64,000 nt of DNA from Echinococcus granulosus (lineage: Eukaryota > Platyhelminthes > Cestoda > Cyclophyllidea > Taeniidae). Numbering within the stretch: the first letter of the stretch is position 1; every line of letters starts with the position of its first letter. The notes beneath the pieces are model-generated. The model was not told the DNA's origin. It ran no database searches and was given only the letters and a program-made list of their open reading frames with translations. The DNA is taken from assembly GCF_000524195.1 (NCBI RefSeq), contig NW_020170413.1, forward strand, positions 297,460-361,459, read 5' to 3'. This document shows, piece by piece, positions 24,791-36,271 of this stretch. Position numbers and translations under genes: made by a program.

Positions 24791-26966
24791 GACTGTTGAA
24801 GCATTCGATGGACACGAGACAATGCACTGCCTTAAGCCTGACCTGCACCTTAGAACGAGGGAGAGATCCTGTCACATCCTTCCCATACTTCCCACAAAAT
24901 CATTCGCATGGCACTCGCCACCTCCTCTTGAAACTTGCCGGCCATGGGCTGTGGCGATCAGAGAAGTGGAAGGTACCACATGGAAATGGAAATGGCTGCG
25001 AAGGGATGCCTCACCTATGGCAAGATAACACCGTAGAAGGGTGGAATTTGTGGCAAACCTGTGGCCACTTTAAAAAGCTCTGCATGCCTCAGACTGCAGC
25101 GGCGACTGTCTAAACGGACAAAGTGTCGCCATTCGAATTTATTTGTTTACTCCTTTTACTACATCCGGTCTCTCATTCATCCAACGTGTGAAACCGTTCT
25201 ACTGAACGGTAACAAATGGACTCTAAAAGCACCTGTAGTTTAAAATGATAAATTTGTCCGCAAAAAATATGAACTTTCTAAACACCTGGATAATTTGTGG
25301 GCAGATAAAATAAGATGCTTTGTCATTTCCTCCTGTTAAGAAGGAAGACACCATCCCCACCTTCCTCCCATCGAAACGCCAGGCTGCAGGTAAAATCAAA
25401 GCTGGCAACTCAGGCGGACTTTCTTTTCCTTCTTTTTTGATTAAATTAGCTGTATTTGGATGTACACATCTTGTAATTTCCTCCTCAAAGTGGATTTCTC
25501 TGCCAAATTAAATGGTTGTCGGGATACTCCGCTCTGATAGTGGAGACGTGAAGAACCACGACGGCACAGGAAAGGAAGTCAACACACATTCTTTGCATCT
25601 TTTGCCTCTGACAAAGTAATTTTCCGGCACTGCGTTATTCTCCTCTTTTTTTCTCTCTCAACTACATGTTTGTGCGAATGGCGATGAGGTAGGTGGTTAC
25701 CACCTCTCCAGCAAAACCTCCTCAATAAAACTGCTTTCTTTGGCTTAACCTCCCGGCCAATAGCAGGGGTGGTATGCCTCCACCTTCAATTACCTTTTTT
25801 TCCTCCTTTTTGGAGCAAGAAATCCCCTTCTTTCCATGAAACTGTCTTAAGATGGGAGCCCTAAGTCAGTCCACAAACTACTCCCCCCCCATTTGTACGC
25901 CTTATTCTGTGCAATTCTTTCCTACATTTTTTGGGAATGAAGAGTGAACCTTTTCAAGGTCCGCTTTTAAACCTTTTCAGAGGGATACCAAATGGGTCCC
26001 AATGCGTCCTAATCCGGAGAGGGCAAAACTGTGCCCCTAATTGGCTTCCACGACTGTCTTAAATGCCAGCAATCCGTGTTTAGGGCTGCAGCGGGCCGCC
26101 TCCACTAATTACCCCAGTGAAAGACAACTGAAAAGGATATTTCCATGACATTTGATTAGTAAAAAATTTTCTCTTACCCAACTGGAGGTATTGAGGAATC
26201 CAATCAACACTCTCAATCCGTTTCATGCCTTCCGTTTTTCCCATTCCTTCTTCTAAATAGAAAAAAATTTCATTGGCAAATTTTTAGGGTGGTATTTAAG
26301 GCCCCATTCCCTATGTGGAGGAAAATTCTTGCCAAAAATAGCTGCTGCATAGAAAAGCTTTGTTGGTGGTTGTGTTAACACCCTCGGTATTGTGTAGGGA
26401 CTACTAACTAAGAATCCTCTTTCTTCTTTCTCACTTTTTTTTTTTAAAAATGAGGAGGCACTTTTTTATCCGCCAGTGTAGATTGGCTTGTCTTCAAATA
26501 GTCCCACTTCCTCGCAGCAATCTTTAAAGCGGTGGTTTTTTGGTGATTCACAACTCACCATTTGTTGGTTTCCCAAAGACGAACTGTTTAGAGTTTTAAA
26601 TAATAAATTTTTGTAATATTTTGTTAAAAACAAAATGGTTTAAAATTGGCGCCACTTTGGGACAATTAATTTTAAGCAAGTTGAATCGCAACCACTTAAG
26701 GAATGGTTCGCCCTTTTCAAAATCTTTTTCCCGCATCTTTCGTGTAAAATCGTGGCATTGATGCTCTTCCGCAAGAAGGGTGGACCTTTTTTCCTCAAAA
26801 AGTAAAAGAAATTTTAAAGTCGTAGGAAGACTTGTAATCGCCAGCTCATGGTTTTTATCCCTCCCCATCCACAAGGAAAAGTCTTTTCTGGTGAATAAAT
26901 ATGGTTACGGCGTTTCACATGTGAGAAGAGCTTGAATTAGTTGGAGAAGGAAAAATTGGCAGAGCC

Positions 26967-27181
26967 GAGGGGGGCTCCGAAGGTGGCATGTTCTATTTAA
27001 TTGGTCCTCCGCAGCCATGGCGTCGGAGAGAAGTGGACCTTGCTGTTGATCACCGTCCCGATAAGGAGCGGCAACCTATTTTTTGTGGAATTTTCTTAAT
27101 AAAATATATTTTTAAAAATTTCACGAGTTTTATTTGAGATGAAAAAGCGGCGAGAACTTATTGCAAATTGTTTCATTCTCG
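26967..27181 (-). repeat. dispersed repeat family 2, copy B (inverted)
   Basis: Reverse-complement homologue of 24079-24289; the pair is separated by about 2.7 kb. Both copies carry the palindromic GCCATGGC within GACGCCATGGCTGC. As inverted copies in one transcript they could pair into a long hairpin, but no transcript is known here. Confidence 0.7.
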
Positions 27182-30100
27182 TTCATTCTTCCGCTGTACC
27201 ATGACGGTTGAATTGGAAGGAAGCGCCAGGAATGCCGCTCTAGAGAAGAAGGGGGTCCATGTAAACCTGCGTAGCTATGCGTCGAATCGGTAGGGGGCCT
27301 CACTTTCCGCGAGTTGGACCTCTGCTTAGCCTCTGATGCCTTGAGGTCGTGCCATTAGCCGATCCGGGCTGCCTGTGTGTCAGGTGTAGTCCTATTGCCA
27401 TTTCCTGTGTAACTTCTTACTACTTCAGGAAGGTTTTATAGGGCTCTGAAACAAAGCGGATCTTGTGAGCTTTGAACTTATCCTTCCGCCATCCCCATCC
27501 CTTTTCCTATGCAAGTCAAGCAAGCAAAAGTGATTTCTTTGAAAGGCCATCTTCTTGTGTGGCTCTGTGTTGATTAAATCCTTTGTAAAAATGGTTTGAA
27601 GGCTCAGTGAAATTCATTATCATACTAAGCGGTAACACCGCACCCAAACCTGGTAAATGTTTACCTCTCAATTACGTCTCCACCGCTAATTTAGTCATTC
27701 TTCGCGCACGAAATGGAACGTGAAGCCCTTTATGTAATCACAAGGGCCTTTAAACTTGGGCGAAATCAAACGACCGGTTGGCTTGAAAGATACCCGAAGC
27801 GTCGCAGTGGCGGTTGTCAGTTTTTTTCTTCTCAGATGCCTAATTTTGTATCGGCAAACATACACCTCCTTGGTTTTCATTTGTGGATGAATGGATATTA
27901 ATCATGTCAACGGTATAAGCCATGGGGACGATTGAGGGGCTTGATTTATTGTTCAAATTGCCCAATGCTAGCTATTTACCTATTTGGCGATGAAATTCAC
28001 AGCCATTAGGAAAAGGGAGCGAGTAATGCTAATTTAGATCTGGAGGAAAAGAAGAAATTTTGCAAAATCTTTTCTTCGTGGGAAAGTAATGCGAGGTAGA
28101 GTGAGGGAGGCTTTGCCTTTGACCTCGTTTAAATACCCAAGATTGCATCTGCTTCCCTTGTTCCCGGCTGGTGACTCTGTCACAACCTGCTGTGGTTGTG
28201 CGCGTGATGGTGAATCCAGTCAAGCTCCCAGACAGAATAATCGGATCGCCGGAGCCAAAATACGGCATTTTTTCATCTCTGACGGTTGGATGACTGAGTT
28301 ATGGGGAGATGAACTCCTTCTCACCTACCTAAGACATTTTGATTGATCTCGACCTGTTGTGGATGATAGCACATTTTATCAACCAATCTGGAAGAAGTCA
28401 GTGAGAGCGCAAACCTCGAAGCGTTTTCTAAAACGACCTATAAAGGGAAAAAAGCTTAACGCAATAGAGAGGACGAGGATGAGGCGATACCACCTTTTCG
28501 CATTCCCATCCTCAAGTTAATGAGATACTGAGATGTCTCGTGAGAACAGAAAGCCTTCCCATATCTGGATCCACTAGTTTGGATTAATTTCACCTGCCTA
28601 AGCTCAACTTGTGCCGCCTTCAGCAGTTGGATCCTAACCCTAATAACTTGGCCTTTAGTAAGATATGGATGGTTAACAACTTCACCTGCAGTCTCTCCCA
28701 CACCCCCGCCATACGCACAATGCATCCACAGCCTTCTGGGCGTGACGCAGTGCCTCAGAAATGTGAGGCAGTGTGTGGCTCGTGGGATTACAAGAGCATT
28801 TCCTATCACAAGTCAGTTGGTCTTAAAATGATCTATTTTCCGGCGTGGACAGATCAAGATTAGCTTCGTAAAGCAGCTGGACTCAAAACACGGTCACCTT
28901 ATCCAACCAACCCGTCCGCACGGTGGTGCAAAGATATGGTGGAGAGTTCTGAACCAATGAGCCGCCGTATCTCCACACCTAATGAGATCCACATTTCAAA
29001 GTTTCATAGAAGTCGCAACAAGTCAACAATGCCAACGTGTAAATCTTCTTAGACGTTTTGTTTAACAAATTGTTGATTTTATTCCCAAAATATCCCCTAG
29101 GTTGGAGCATTATTCACTAGAAACAGGTTTATATCTTATTAAACAATCTTACCTAAACATGTAAAACGCATAGAAGTACGATGCCTGTCAATCCACCGGG
29201 GGTTACTGCCGATCTGAGCCACTTCGAAGCAATTAGGGTCACACCGCTTTGCGCCTTGTCGTACCTTCTCAATGTCACATCATGAAGTGGATTCTGTTGA
29301 ATTGTAAAACTCTTGCAGTAAAAATTAAGAAAATGTTTAGCTTAAAGGCAGCGGTCTAAAAGGAAAGCCAATTTTGAGCCAAAACCGGTTGCCTTCCTTA
29401 CTAATGTTGCAGACGTCTGAACTAGGCGAAGCGAACTTTTGGGGTGAATGGCAAAAACTTTTACGGTGGAGCCATTCGTAGACAAATGTGTCTATATTGG
29501 GCTGCAGATAACACTGCAAATCCGTTTTCCCAAATGGCATCAGACAAATGAAAGATATGTGTGTGTGCGTGTCAAAAAAGCGCACATTCCATGGGTTTTA
29601 TGATGACAATTTTTTGACCGCAGACTACACCGGGATTGGAAAATGAAAGTGGAATATTACTTTGACTTTCCCAAAATTATCAACTTGCTCTTTTTTTAAT
29701 GGGAAAGGGGAGAGAGGAAGGGGAATGCGGTGTTCTTTCATATTCACATCTCACACAGAAATAGATTCATTTCAACAAGTGGCAAATTTTTAAACTGCAT
29801 CCATTGCTTTGCCAATGCGCAGAATCAACAAGGTAAGTGGACTTTGTCATCAACGTTTTGAACCGGAATTTGGATGAACTAAACGTGTTTTGCGTAGAAC
29901 AAGCTTCGAAACCATGTTTATGTTACCGTGAACAGCTTGATGGATTATGTAATTTTCTTTACTTTTTTTGACGGAAGGGAGGGGTTTGGAGAACCGAAAT
30001 TTTGTGCACATTGTCGAGGATTAAAGCCACAAATTTCTGGCTTAAATCACACAGATACGTCCGGAATTTTGTAGATTAGTCTTTTGTATTTAAGGGATCC

Positions 30101-30513
30101 TCATAAGTGATGAAGTTTGACCAATTTTTCAATGTCTTTATGGAATCATTTTGGCACAAGTACCGCCTCTCATGTGATTGCACCCTACAACCATTTGGAT
30201 TTTTCTCTTCCTCGGTTAGCACTACTGGCTTTTTGTCAGTAGAACGTGTTTTTTCTCCTAAATCACCATGGTAACAATGGTAGAAGCTCTGTATCGAAAA
30301 AGGAGGCGGTTTTAATCGTGGATAAGGAAACGGGGTTGAGAGAACTTTAGACTACTTCAACAAATCACATGAAGGTTACACTGCGTTTTGGTTACCTTTG
30401 CACATAATCTTTTTTGATTGGATAATCAACGAGACAGCACCATTTTAGAACACGTACTTGAGCAGATGTGAGATCACTTTTTATCTGAGAAATTAAACTA
30501 TTAGCTTTTGGCT

Positions 30514-30529
30514 AAAAAAAAAAAAAAAA
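30514..30529 (+). repeat. A16 run
   Basis: Sixteen uninterrupted A follow TTTTGGCT. It could be the tail of an old retroposed sequence, but no body with homology elsewhere in the window was found upstream. Confidence 0.6.
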
Positions 30530-31171
30530 CAGAAAAGAACCTCTAAATTGATTGACATTGGCCTGTTCGACATAGAGCTTGTACACACTTCATTGTCGGG
30601 TCATCACAGGGTCAGGACAAGGAAGAGCGTATCTGGGATCGTTTATGGTGAACCTGGAAGGAAGGTACATGAGAAGTCCCGCCTCTTGAGCATTTATGTC
30701 TTCTCAAGTGACCTTGATGACAGGGCCTCATCCCTGTGACACCTTGGCCAGGTATAATTAGGGGAAGCCCAAGGTGTAAGTGCTTCTCAACTGCTGAAAA
30801 GGAGGCACAAGAAGAGAGAAATTGCTAATGCCAAAGTAGAACCTCGAAATGGAAGCTTGATGCTTGATCAAATGCCACTTCCAGATCGCGGTCTATCTCA
30901 TAATAATAACCACACAACACTATGCAATTTCAACAGCCCTTTTGCTCATTCACTTACCCATGTGTTTGCTCCGGTTCAAAAGTTCATCCAAGAAGGCGTC
31001 AAACCTCTGGCAAGATGCCGTGACACGCTGATAATGCCTTGTGGTTATCGACCTCTAAAGTGTAGCAATTTGCCTCCTCGCCTTGCATTGTATTGTGGAA
31101 GGGGACTCAAATGTGTGGAGACTCAACTAATCCATCTCATCTGTCGCCAAAATAGCCCCTCCAAAGTTAAT

Positions 31172-31177
31172 TTTATT
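31172..31177 (-). terminator. putative poly(A) signal of septin gene
   Basis: AATAAA on the minus strand, about 335 nt downstream of the septin stop codon. It is a canonical hexamer at a plausible 3'-UTR distance; no transcript evidence is available. Confidence 0.35.
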
Positions 31178-31510
31178 TATCAACCTCAAAAATTACATGA
31201 GAACAGCAATGGCAAAGGGGAAGAAGGGATGCGCATTTGAAGAGTACACAACAACTTTCAAAGGGGAGTTAACTTGGACAAAAGGAAAAAAAGGAAACAC
31301 AAACACACATTTCAAATAATCACAGCTCGACAGATGTGTTGACTCAGGAAGTCCCCTTGTAGGGGTGATTTGTGCATGGAAGACAATGACCAAAGGAGAT
31401 GCCTAATGAACAAATTACTGAAAACGAGATGAAAAGAGAACAGAAGGAGACCAACTGGGTGGGTGTTAATTGAATCAAATTTGCTCTGTTTTGAACAAGT
31501 AGTCAAGACG

Positions 31511-31573
31511 TTAGAAGCGACTTCGGCGATGCTTCTTTGTCTTCTCCAACTTCTCCATCGATCCACATACGGA
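31511..31573 (-). CDS. SEPT7-type septin, last exon
   Basis: Terminal coding exon: 20 codons plus TAA (31513-31511), entered in phase 0. The acceptor is strong: the pyrimidine-rich GCCTTTTTCCTCTAAATTTCAG sits directly above TCCGTATGT. It ends with SMEKLEKTKKHRRSRF, which parallels the animal SEPT7 tail (a short Ser-rich linker, LEK, then a lysine-rich cluster and a final Phe). That family match is why I accept so short an exon. The basic tail follows the C-terminal coiled coil used for pairing in septin filaments. An AATAAA lies about 335 nt downstream. Confidence 0.75.
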   Translation of the reverse strand, partial: SVCGSMEKLEKTKKHRRSRF

Positions 31574-31770
31574 CTGAAATTTAGAGGAAAAAGGCAAATT
31601 TATTCTTAGTATTTTTTAAAAATCAAAAAGACGAAAAGACTTAACGAATCCATTGGCCAAAAGGCGATTAAAGGATGAACGATTAAGGAGAATTAAAACA
31701 TCGGTCAACTGTTGTCAAATGCCAAAAAAAGCACAAGTACGATAGAAGAAAATCGACGAAACAAATTTAC

Positions 31771-31821
31771 GGAGGAGGAGGAGGAGGGAGGAGGAGGGAG
31801 GAGGAGGGAGGAGGAGGAGGA
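31771..31821 (+). repeat. (GGA)n purine tract in septin intron
   Basis: GGA units with interspersed GGGA, all purine over about 50 bp. In the septin transcript this is a pure TCC/CTCC pyrimidine tract about 200 nt upstream of the last acceptor. It may form triplex DNA or bind pyrimidine-tract proteins. Confidence 0.8.
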
Positions 31822-33344
31822 ATCAGCAGGTCATCACCAAGTCGACAGAGAGAAAGTGTTTACTAGATTTTCAAAGTTCTACTAAGGAAAATTGTAGATT
31901 TCTCGTACGGAACAGCAAGAAAATGAAACGGCACGAAGATGGAGGAGGAACTGGACAAGGTCAAAAAAATTCACCACTTATCCCAAATCCAATCATGCAG
32001 AAAGCTGAAATTTAAGGACAAATTTTAACCCATCAAAAAAAAACGAAACAGAAAACAAAACGAGGAGATAGTTGGGATCTGGACTTCTCAGTGGCGGTGA
32101 GCAGGCAAGAGCAAAATCCATCAAACTAGGTAGCTGGGAATCACTGACAGCCACTACATCGTAAAAAAGGAAGTAAAGGCGGGCATGCACAAGCACGAAA
32201 TTCAACAAACTCCATTTTGATGAAAAAGAAGGAACAGAAGGCCAGTAGAATTAGCTCTGTGACTAAAATTTCCGGAAATTCTTCCCTATTAACGGACCTA
32301 AGTCATAATTTTCAAAAAAAAAAAAACAGCAGGCAAACGAAGGGAGATGGCAAGAAATCAAAAGGGATGAAACCCGAAGGCTACACTAGAACTTCGACAC
32401 CACGGTTAGGAACGATGTGGAAGACAAGAGAAGCAATAAATTGACGGAGACTAGGTAAATCAAAAATTAATTTTCTCAAAATTCATCAAATCAAGCCACC
32501 AGAAATTGGTGACTTCTCCCACGAAGTATACGACCCATTAAATGACAAAGCAAGGGAGGTCCTGTGTCAGCAAAAAATACGAGGGGTGGATCGAAGTCCA
32601 AATGGTGAAAAAAGCGCCACCAAAGTACTCGAGATTGCACACTGTTATCATGTAGAAAGTATTACAGCCGGAGAAATATCTAAGCTCTAAATAAACGCGA
32701 CTTCTATGATTAAAGAGAAGAAAAACTAGACAACTCGGTTCACATTTCTCAGGGAATGCTATCCATTTCAACTTGCAAATAGACTCCATAGCGAGAGCGA
32801 AAAAAAACACAAACTATATTAGAGGAAGGAGAACAAAGTAGAACGGAGGATGATGGAAAAATGCAAGGTCAGGAGGAGAACAATAATAAACCAAAAGCAA
32901 CCCCGTAAACTCGGCAACATTGGGTGGAAGAGAACAGAGCAGACTTTAGCCTACGTCCATGCCTCCTCTATCCCTCCATCTGGGCTAACGGTGCACCCAA
33001 AAGTGCTGCACAGTGGAGGGCGACATGGTAGCCACCATCTGTTGTGGTGAATGACGTAGCACCGGGAGAGGTGGGAGCCGATTCCCTACCAGGAGCAGAG
33101 GAGGCTCTCTGTGAATGCTGCCTCGTCCAATGCATTTTACGCGATCGGGAGCATGAACGCAACTTCCGCCATGATGAGACCAACAGACCGGCTGACCATG
33201 TACACGTAGTGGTGACAGTGCTGATCGGGAAATTGGGCTAAAGTGAACGCAGCAACTTTGATAATGTTAATAGGGGAAGGTAATAGCTAGCAGAGGCAAG
33301 AGGCTAAAAATCGTCTAGTCGCTCAACTGAATGCACCTTCTAGC

Positions 33345-33900
33345 GTCGGTTTGAATGTCGGTCTCCATCTATCTGTGTATCCACTTGTCCGCCCGTAGAT
33401 CCACCTTCCCGTGTTTTTGCTTGAATCTGTTTATCTCTTTGCCAGTCCATTTGGTTGGATGGCTATCCATTCACACCTCTGCATGCCAGTTTTTCCCTGT
33501 CTACTGCTCTGACGGTTTGTCCACCTATCCGCCCATTTAGTTGTCAAATGGCCTATCCTTCTGTATGCGATTGTCTGCGTGATCAATCGAGCAAAATAGT
33601 TTTTTCCTATTTGCAAGCCTAAATAAATGTAATTAATTACTAGAGCTTTATTATCAGTCATCATTCCATCTACCTGACTCTGTCTGCATAAGTCTATTTG
33701 TAAAATATAGCCGTCTGGCCATCTACCAACTTGCCCGTCCAGTTTTCCATCAAATCGTGCACCTGCTTTTCTCTCTCTTTACTTGTCTACCTATCTGTGT
33801 GCCGCTCTATCTCAGTTCATTCGAGGCTTCATTAACCAATCTACCTACCCATCTACCACCTCAATTTTTACCCATCTATCTGACTTCCCACGTAATTAAC
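33345..33900 (+). repeat. degenerate CCATCTATC tract
   Basis: Over about 550 bp the motifs CCATCTATC, TCCACC, GTCCGCCC and CTATCC recur with no fixed period. This is the look of an old tetranucleotide array that has decayed. It lies in the last septin intron. Confidence 0.55.
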
Positions 33901-35375
33901 CCCCTTCTTTGACGTTCTGGCTACAAAATAACGATATAGGCGGTAAGAAAAAGGGAAGATGTTCATTTGATTCCTTGTCAATAGCATAAAAATGCTGTCA
34001 TTCAAAATGGGCTTAGGAAACTTAGCTGCTGCACAAATACAGCTTTAAAAACTGCGTAGCCTACAGTATCCACCAATTATGAAATATTTGGTATTAACTG
34101 GTAGTTATGAGGGCAACAATGGGACAAACTCTTGATCTTGTTTCTCTTAATAAACAATTACAATAGCTGGGACATCCAAGCAATTCTTCAATTGCCCGAT
34201 CATATCCTGAGTAATTGGATGTCACTTAATTCAAATGTCATCCATGCGCAGTAAATCACAAACGAGAAAGCAAAATTAAGGTTGTAGTGAATTTGTATTA
34301 CTTAAGAGAGACCGGTAGGAAAAAAAATCAAAATATTCTGCTCTCCTTTTTTGTGACTAGATACGAAATCAGGATACCAAATTGCCAGCACCTAGAAGAT
34401 GACCTAGGCACCAGATCTGAAAGAGGTTGCAGGGAGAGTAACTCACCAATTGAAAGCTTACTCGATAATTGAATTCGACAAATTTGCACAATACATTAGT
34501 GCTCGACGGATTACTAACTACCGGGTTGGGGTGATTTTGAAGGCCACAGAAAAAATTCCCTATCTTTTCCTGCCGAAGCAGTGGAGGAATCTAGCGCTTG
34601 TTTGGTCATTTCAGTAGTGTTGGAAACTAAGATAAGCGAAGCTCCCACACCACTGCTCAATAGCACGATTAAGGAGCGGTTAGCAATCCGTGTACCCAAC
34701 AAGAGCGTACCAAAGAAATGCAGATGTTTTGCTTTGTTAGATATTAAAAATGGATCTTGTCTACTACTCAAGAAAAACTTAGGCATGTTAGAACCAATAT
34801 CTTTCAAACATGCTTTGTTCAGCGAAGAAAAAATACACATGTTTCACATGCTACACTGCGCCACTGAAAACCATGTTAAAACTGGGTGCATCAGAATCTA
34901 CCAGTTAATTGCCAACCACAAAATCAACCGAAATCACCACTAGATGATGAAATCCGTACAATAATAAACTTACATTAAATGGGGAATGCCCAAGTAGTGA
35001 TTTCTTCTAAAAGAAATCTGTCTTTTAACTCTGGAGCATGCAGGAAAACCACAAAATCTTGCAACAAACCAAACCTTGTTTACATTAGTGGGTGATGTGA
35101 CTGAAACACCGCAACAAAATCTACTTTACGTCAGGAAAAAAACTATTTATCACTAAAAATTGTCGTCTGTGGAAAATTCACCGCTGTAATTGGAGTGCTA
35201 CTCAAATCATTTCAGTAGAGCCCCGAATACTCACATGTGAACGAGAGGGGATGTATTGCAGATTGCCATACAATACCTGGAATTCAAAAACACATCCCAA
35301 CAGATTACTCCGGGATCCTGAAATTGAATCAGCAAACCATCGAATTCCACTTAACAACGATTTGAGTAGACTCAC

Positions 35376-35543
35376 GTCAGCATAGTCCCTATTTTCCATT
35401 TCCCAGGTGACACGTTGATCATTGAATGCCTGGCGCGCGGTGGCAATATTCTCCGCCTCCGATTCCAACTGTTGTTGCATCTGTTGCACACGTTCTGCCA
35501 TCTCGTGTTCACTGTCCTTCAGCCGCTTCTCGCGTTCCCGGAC
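35376..35543 (-). CDS. SEPT7-type septin, coiled-coil exon
   Basis: 56 codons in phase 0/0. The acceptor is CTGCCCTCCTTCAG above GTCCGGGAA and the donor is GAC|GTGAGT. It encodes the start of the C-terminal coiled coil, VREREKRLKDSEHEM, followed by a Gln/Glu-rich helix with repeated hydrophobic heptad positions, then ARQAFNDQRVTWEME. The order KLKDSE...F.D....WE is typical of the SEPT7 group and differs from the SEPT2 and SEPT6 groups. In animal septins this coil mediates SEPT7-SEPT7 or SEPT7-partner contacts in the filament. It is 533 bp from the preceding exon. Confidence 0.9.
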
Positions 35544-36076
35544 CTGAAGGAGGGCAGACAAGGCACTTGAATACTGCGAGTCAAGTATTGTGTTAACGAG
35601 CGAGAATTGTAACAACTTTTCCTTTGGTTGAGCTTGATGATCGTACCTGCTTTACGTGGCACTAAGTAGCTACTTAAAGCAAAATCAGTAGACATCCGTA
35701 GACTGTTCAACTGATGTTGGACAAAGTGGAAGAGCTAGTTAAGACATGCATTTACCCTGCGATCGTGACACGCGTTTGACACTAGGAGTTTGGCTTTCCT
35801 CCTTAGGTTGGATTGCGGTAATAAGAGAGTTAAAATTATACATGGTAAACAAAATTAATAACTCCATAAAAAATCCAAGGGAAGCTTGGCAATTCAGCAA
35901 CAAATGACGGACATGATCAGGTCTTTGAAGATGGAAGTGAGGATATTTGTCTCCTCGACGACCTGTTCAGGGAGCAAGTTGAGTTAAAGAGGAGGCAAAG
36001 AAGTGAATTCTTCTAAGCATGCCGATATTTTGACGTTGAAGGTAAAAGTCAACATTGGGTAAGAAAAGTCACACAC
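35544..36076 (-). other. septin intron (533 bp)
   Basis: Intron bounded by AAG|GTGTGT and TTCAG. Nothing else is recognised in it. Confidence 0.8.
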
Positions 36077-36271
36077 CTTCTCCACGTAAACCTGATTCAT
36101 CTCCTCCACCAACTTGTCCAGCTTAATCTGATGTGTTTTTCGCTCAGCGTCCAGTTGGCTAAGAGGCTCACGTCCATCCTGCAGATTGAAGTGAGCCGCC
36201 TCTATGGTGTCTGTCAGACGGTTCGTCCGGTAGTTGGCATAGTGCTTTGTGTAGGTCACGTCAATTAGATC
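36077..36271 (-). CDS. SEPT7-type septin, SUE/linker exon
   Basis: 65 codons, phase 0/0. The acceptor is CCCTCCCTGCATGCAG and the donor is GAGAAG|GTGTGT. It begins DLIDVTYTKHYANYRTNRL, the end of the septin unique element. A variable linker follows (about local residues 20-34), then PLSQLDAERKTHQ and NQVYVEK. The PL.Q...ER..H element followed by a Met/Glu helix is characteristic of SEPT7. The HYANYR core corresponds to the HYENYR block of septins, part of the C-terminal GTPase helices at the NC filament interface. Confidence 0.9.

Larger units (their letters stand above)
13611..31171. other. 17.5-kb intergenic region with repeats
   Basis: No protein gene could be supported on either strand. 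The longest open stretches (19588-20013 minus, 20561-20929 plus, 28456-28809 minus) have no recognisable domain and are within reach of chance. What can be seen: tRNA-like SINE-type heads (14.66 and 22.0 kb), degenerate TCCA/TCTA tracts (14.86-15.02 kb), a palindrome (17722), a G run (22530), the two dispersed-repeat families at 22.8-27.2 kb, and an A16 run at 30514-30529. The plus strand looks T-rich across most of it. Confidence 0.4.
31574..35375 (-). other. septin last intron (3.8 kb)
   Basis: Bounded by GAC|GTGAGT at 35375 and TTTCAG at 31574. It carries a GGA-type purine tract (31771-31821) about 200 nt upstream of the acceptor, and a long degenerate TCCA tract (33.35-33.90 kb). No further exon is needed, because exons on both sides align consecutively to the SEPT7 C-terminus, but a lineage-specific cassette exon cannot be excluded. 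Confidence 0.6.

Noticed and set aside
30857..31240. 127-codon plus-strand open frame
   Set aside because: Overlaps the presumed septin 3' UTR on the other strand and has no recognisable domain.
35202..35615. Single 137-codon frame spanning the septin coiled coil
   Set aside because: Only 35376-35543 is exon. The frame reads through a strong acceptor and a strong GTGAGT donor, so its ends are intronic.
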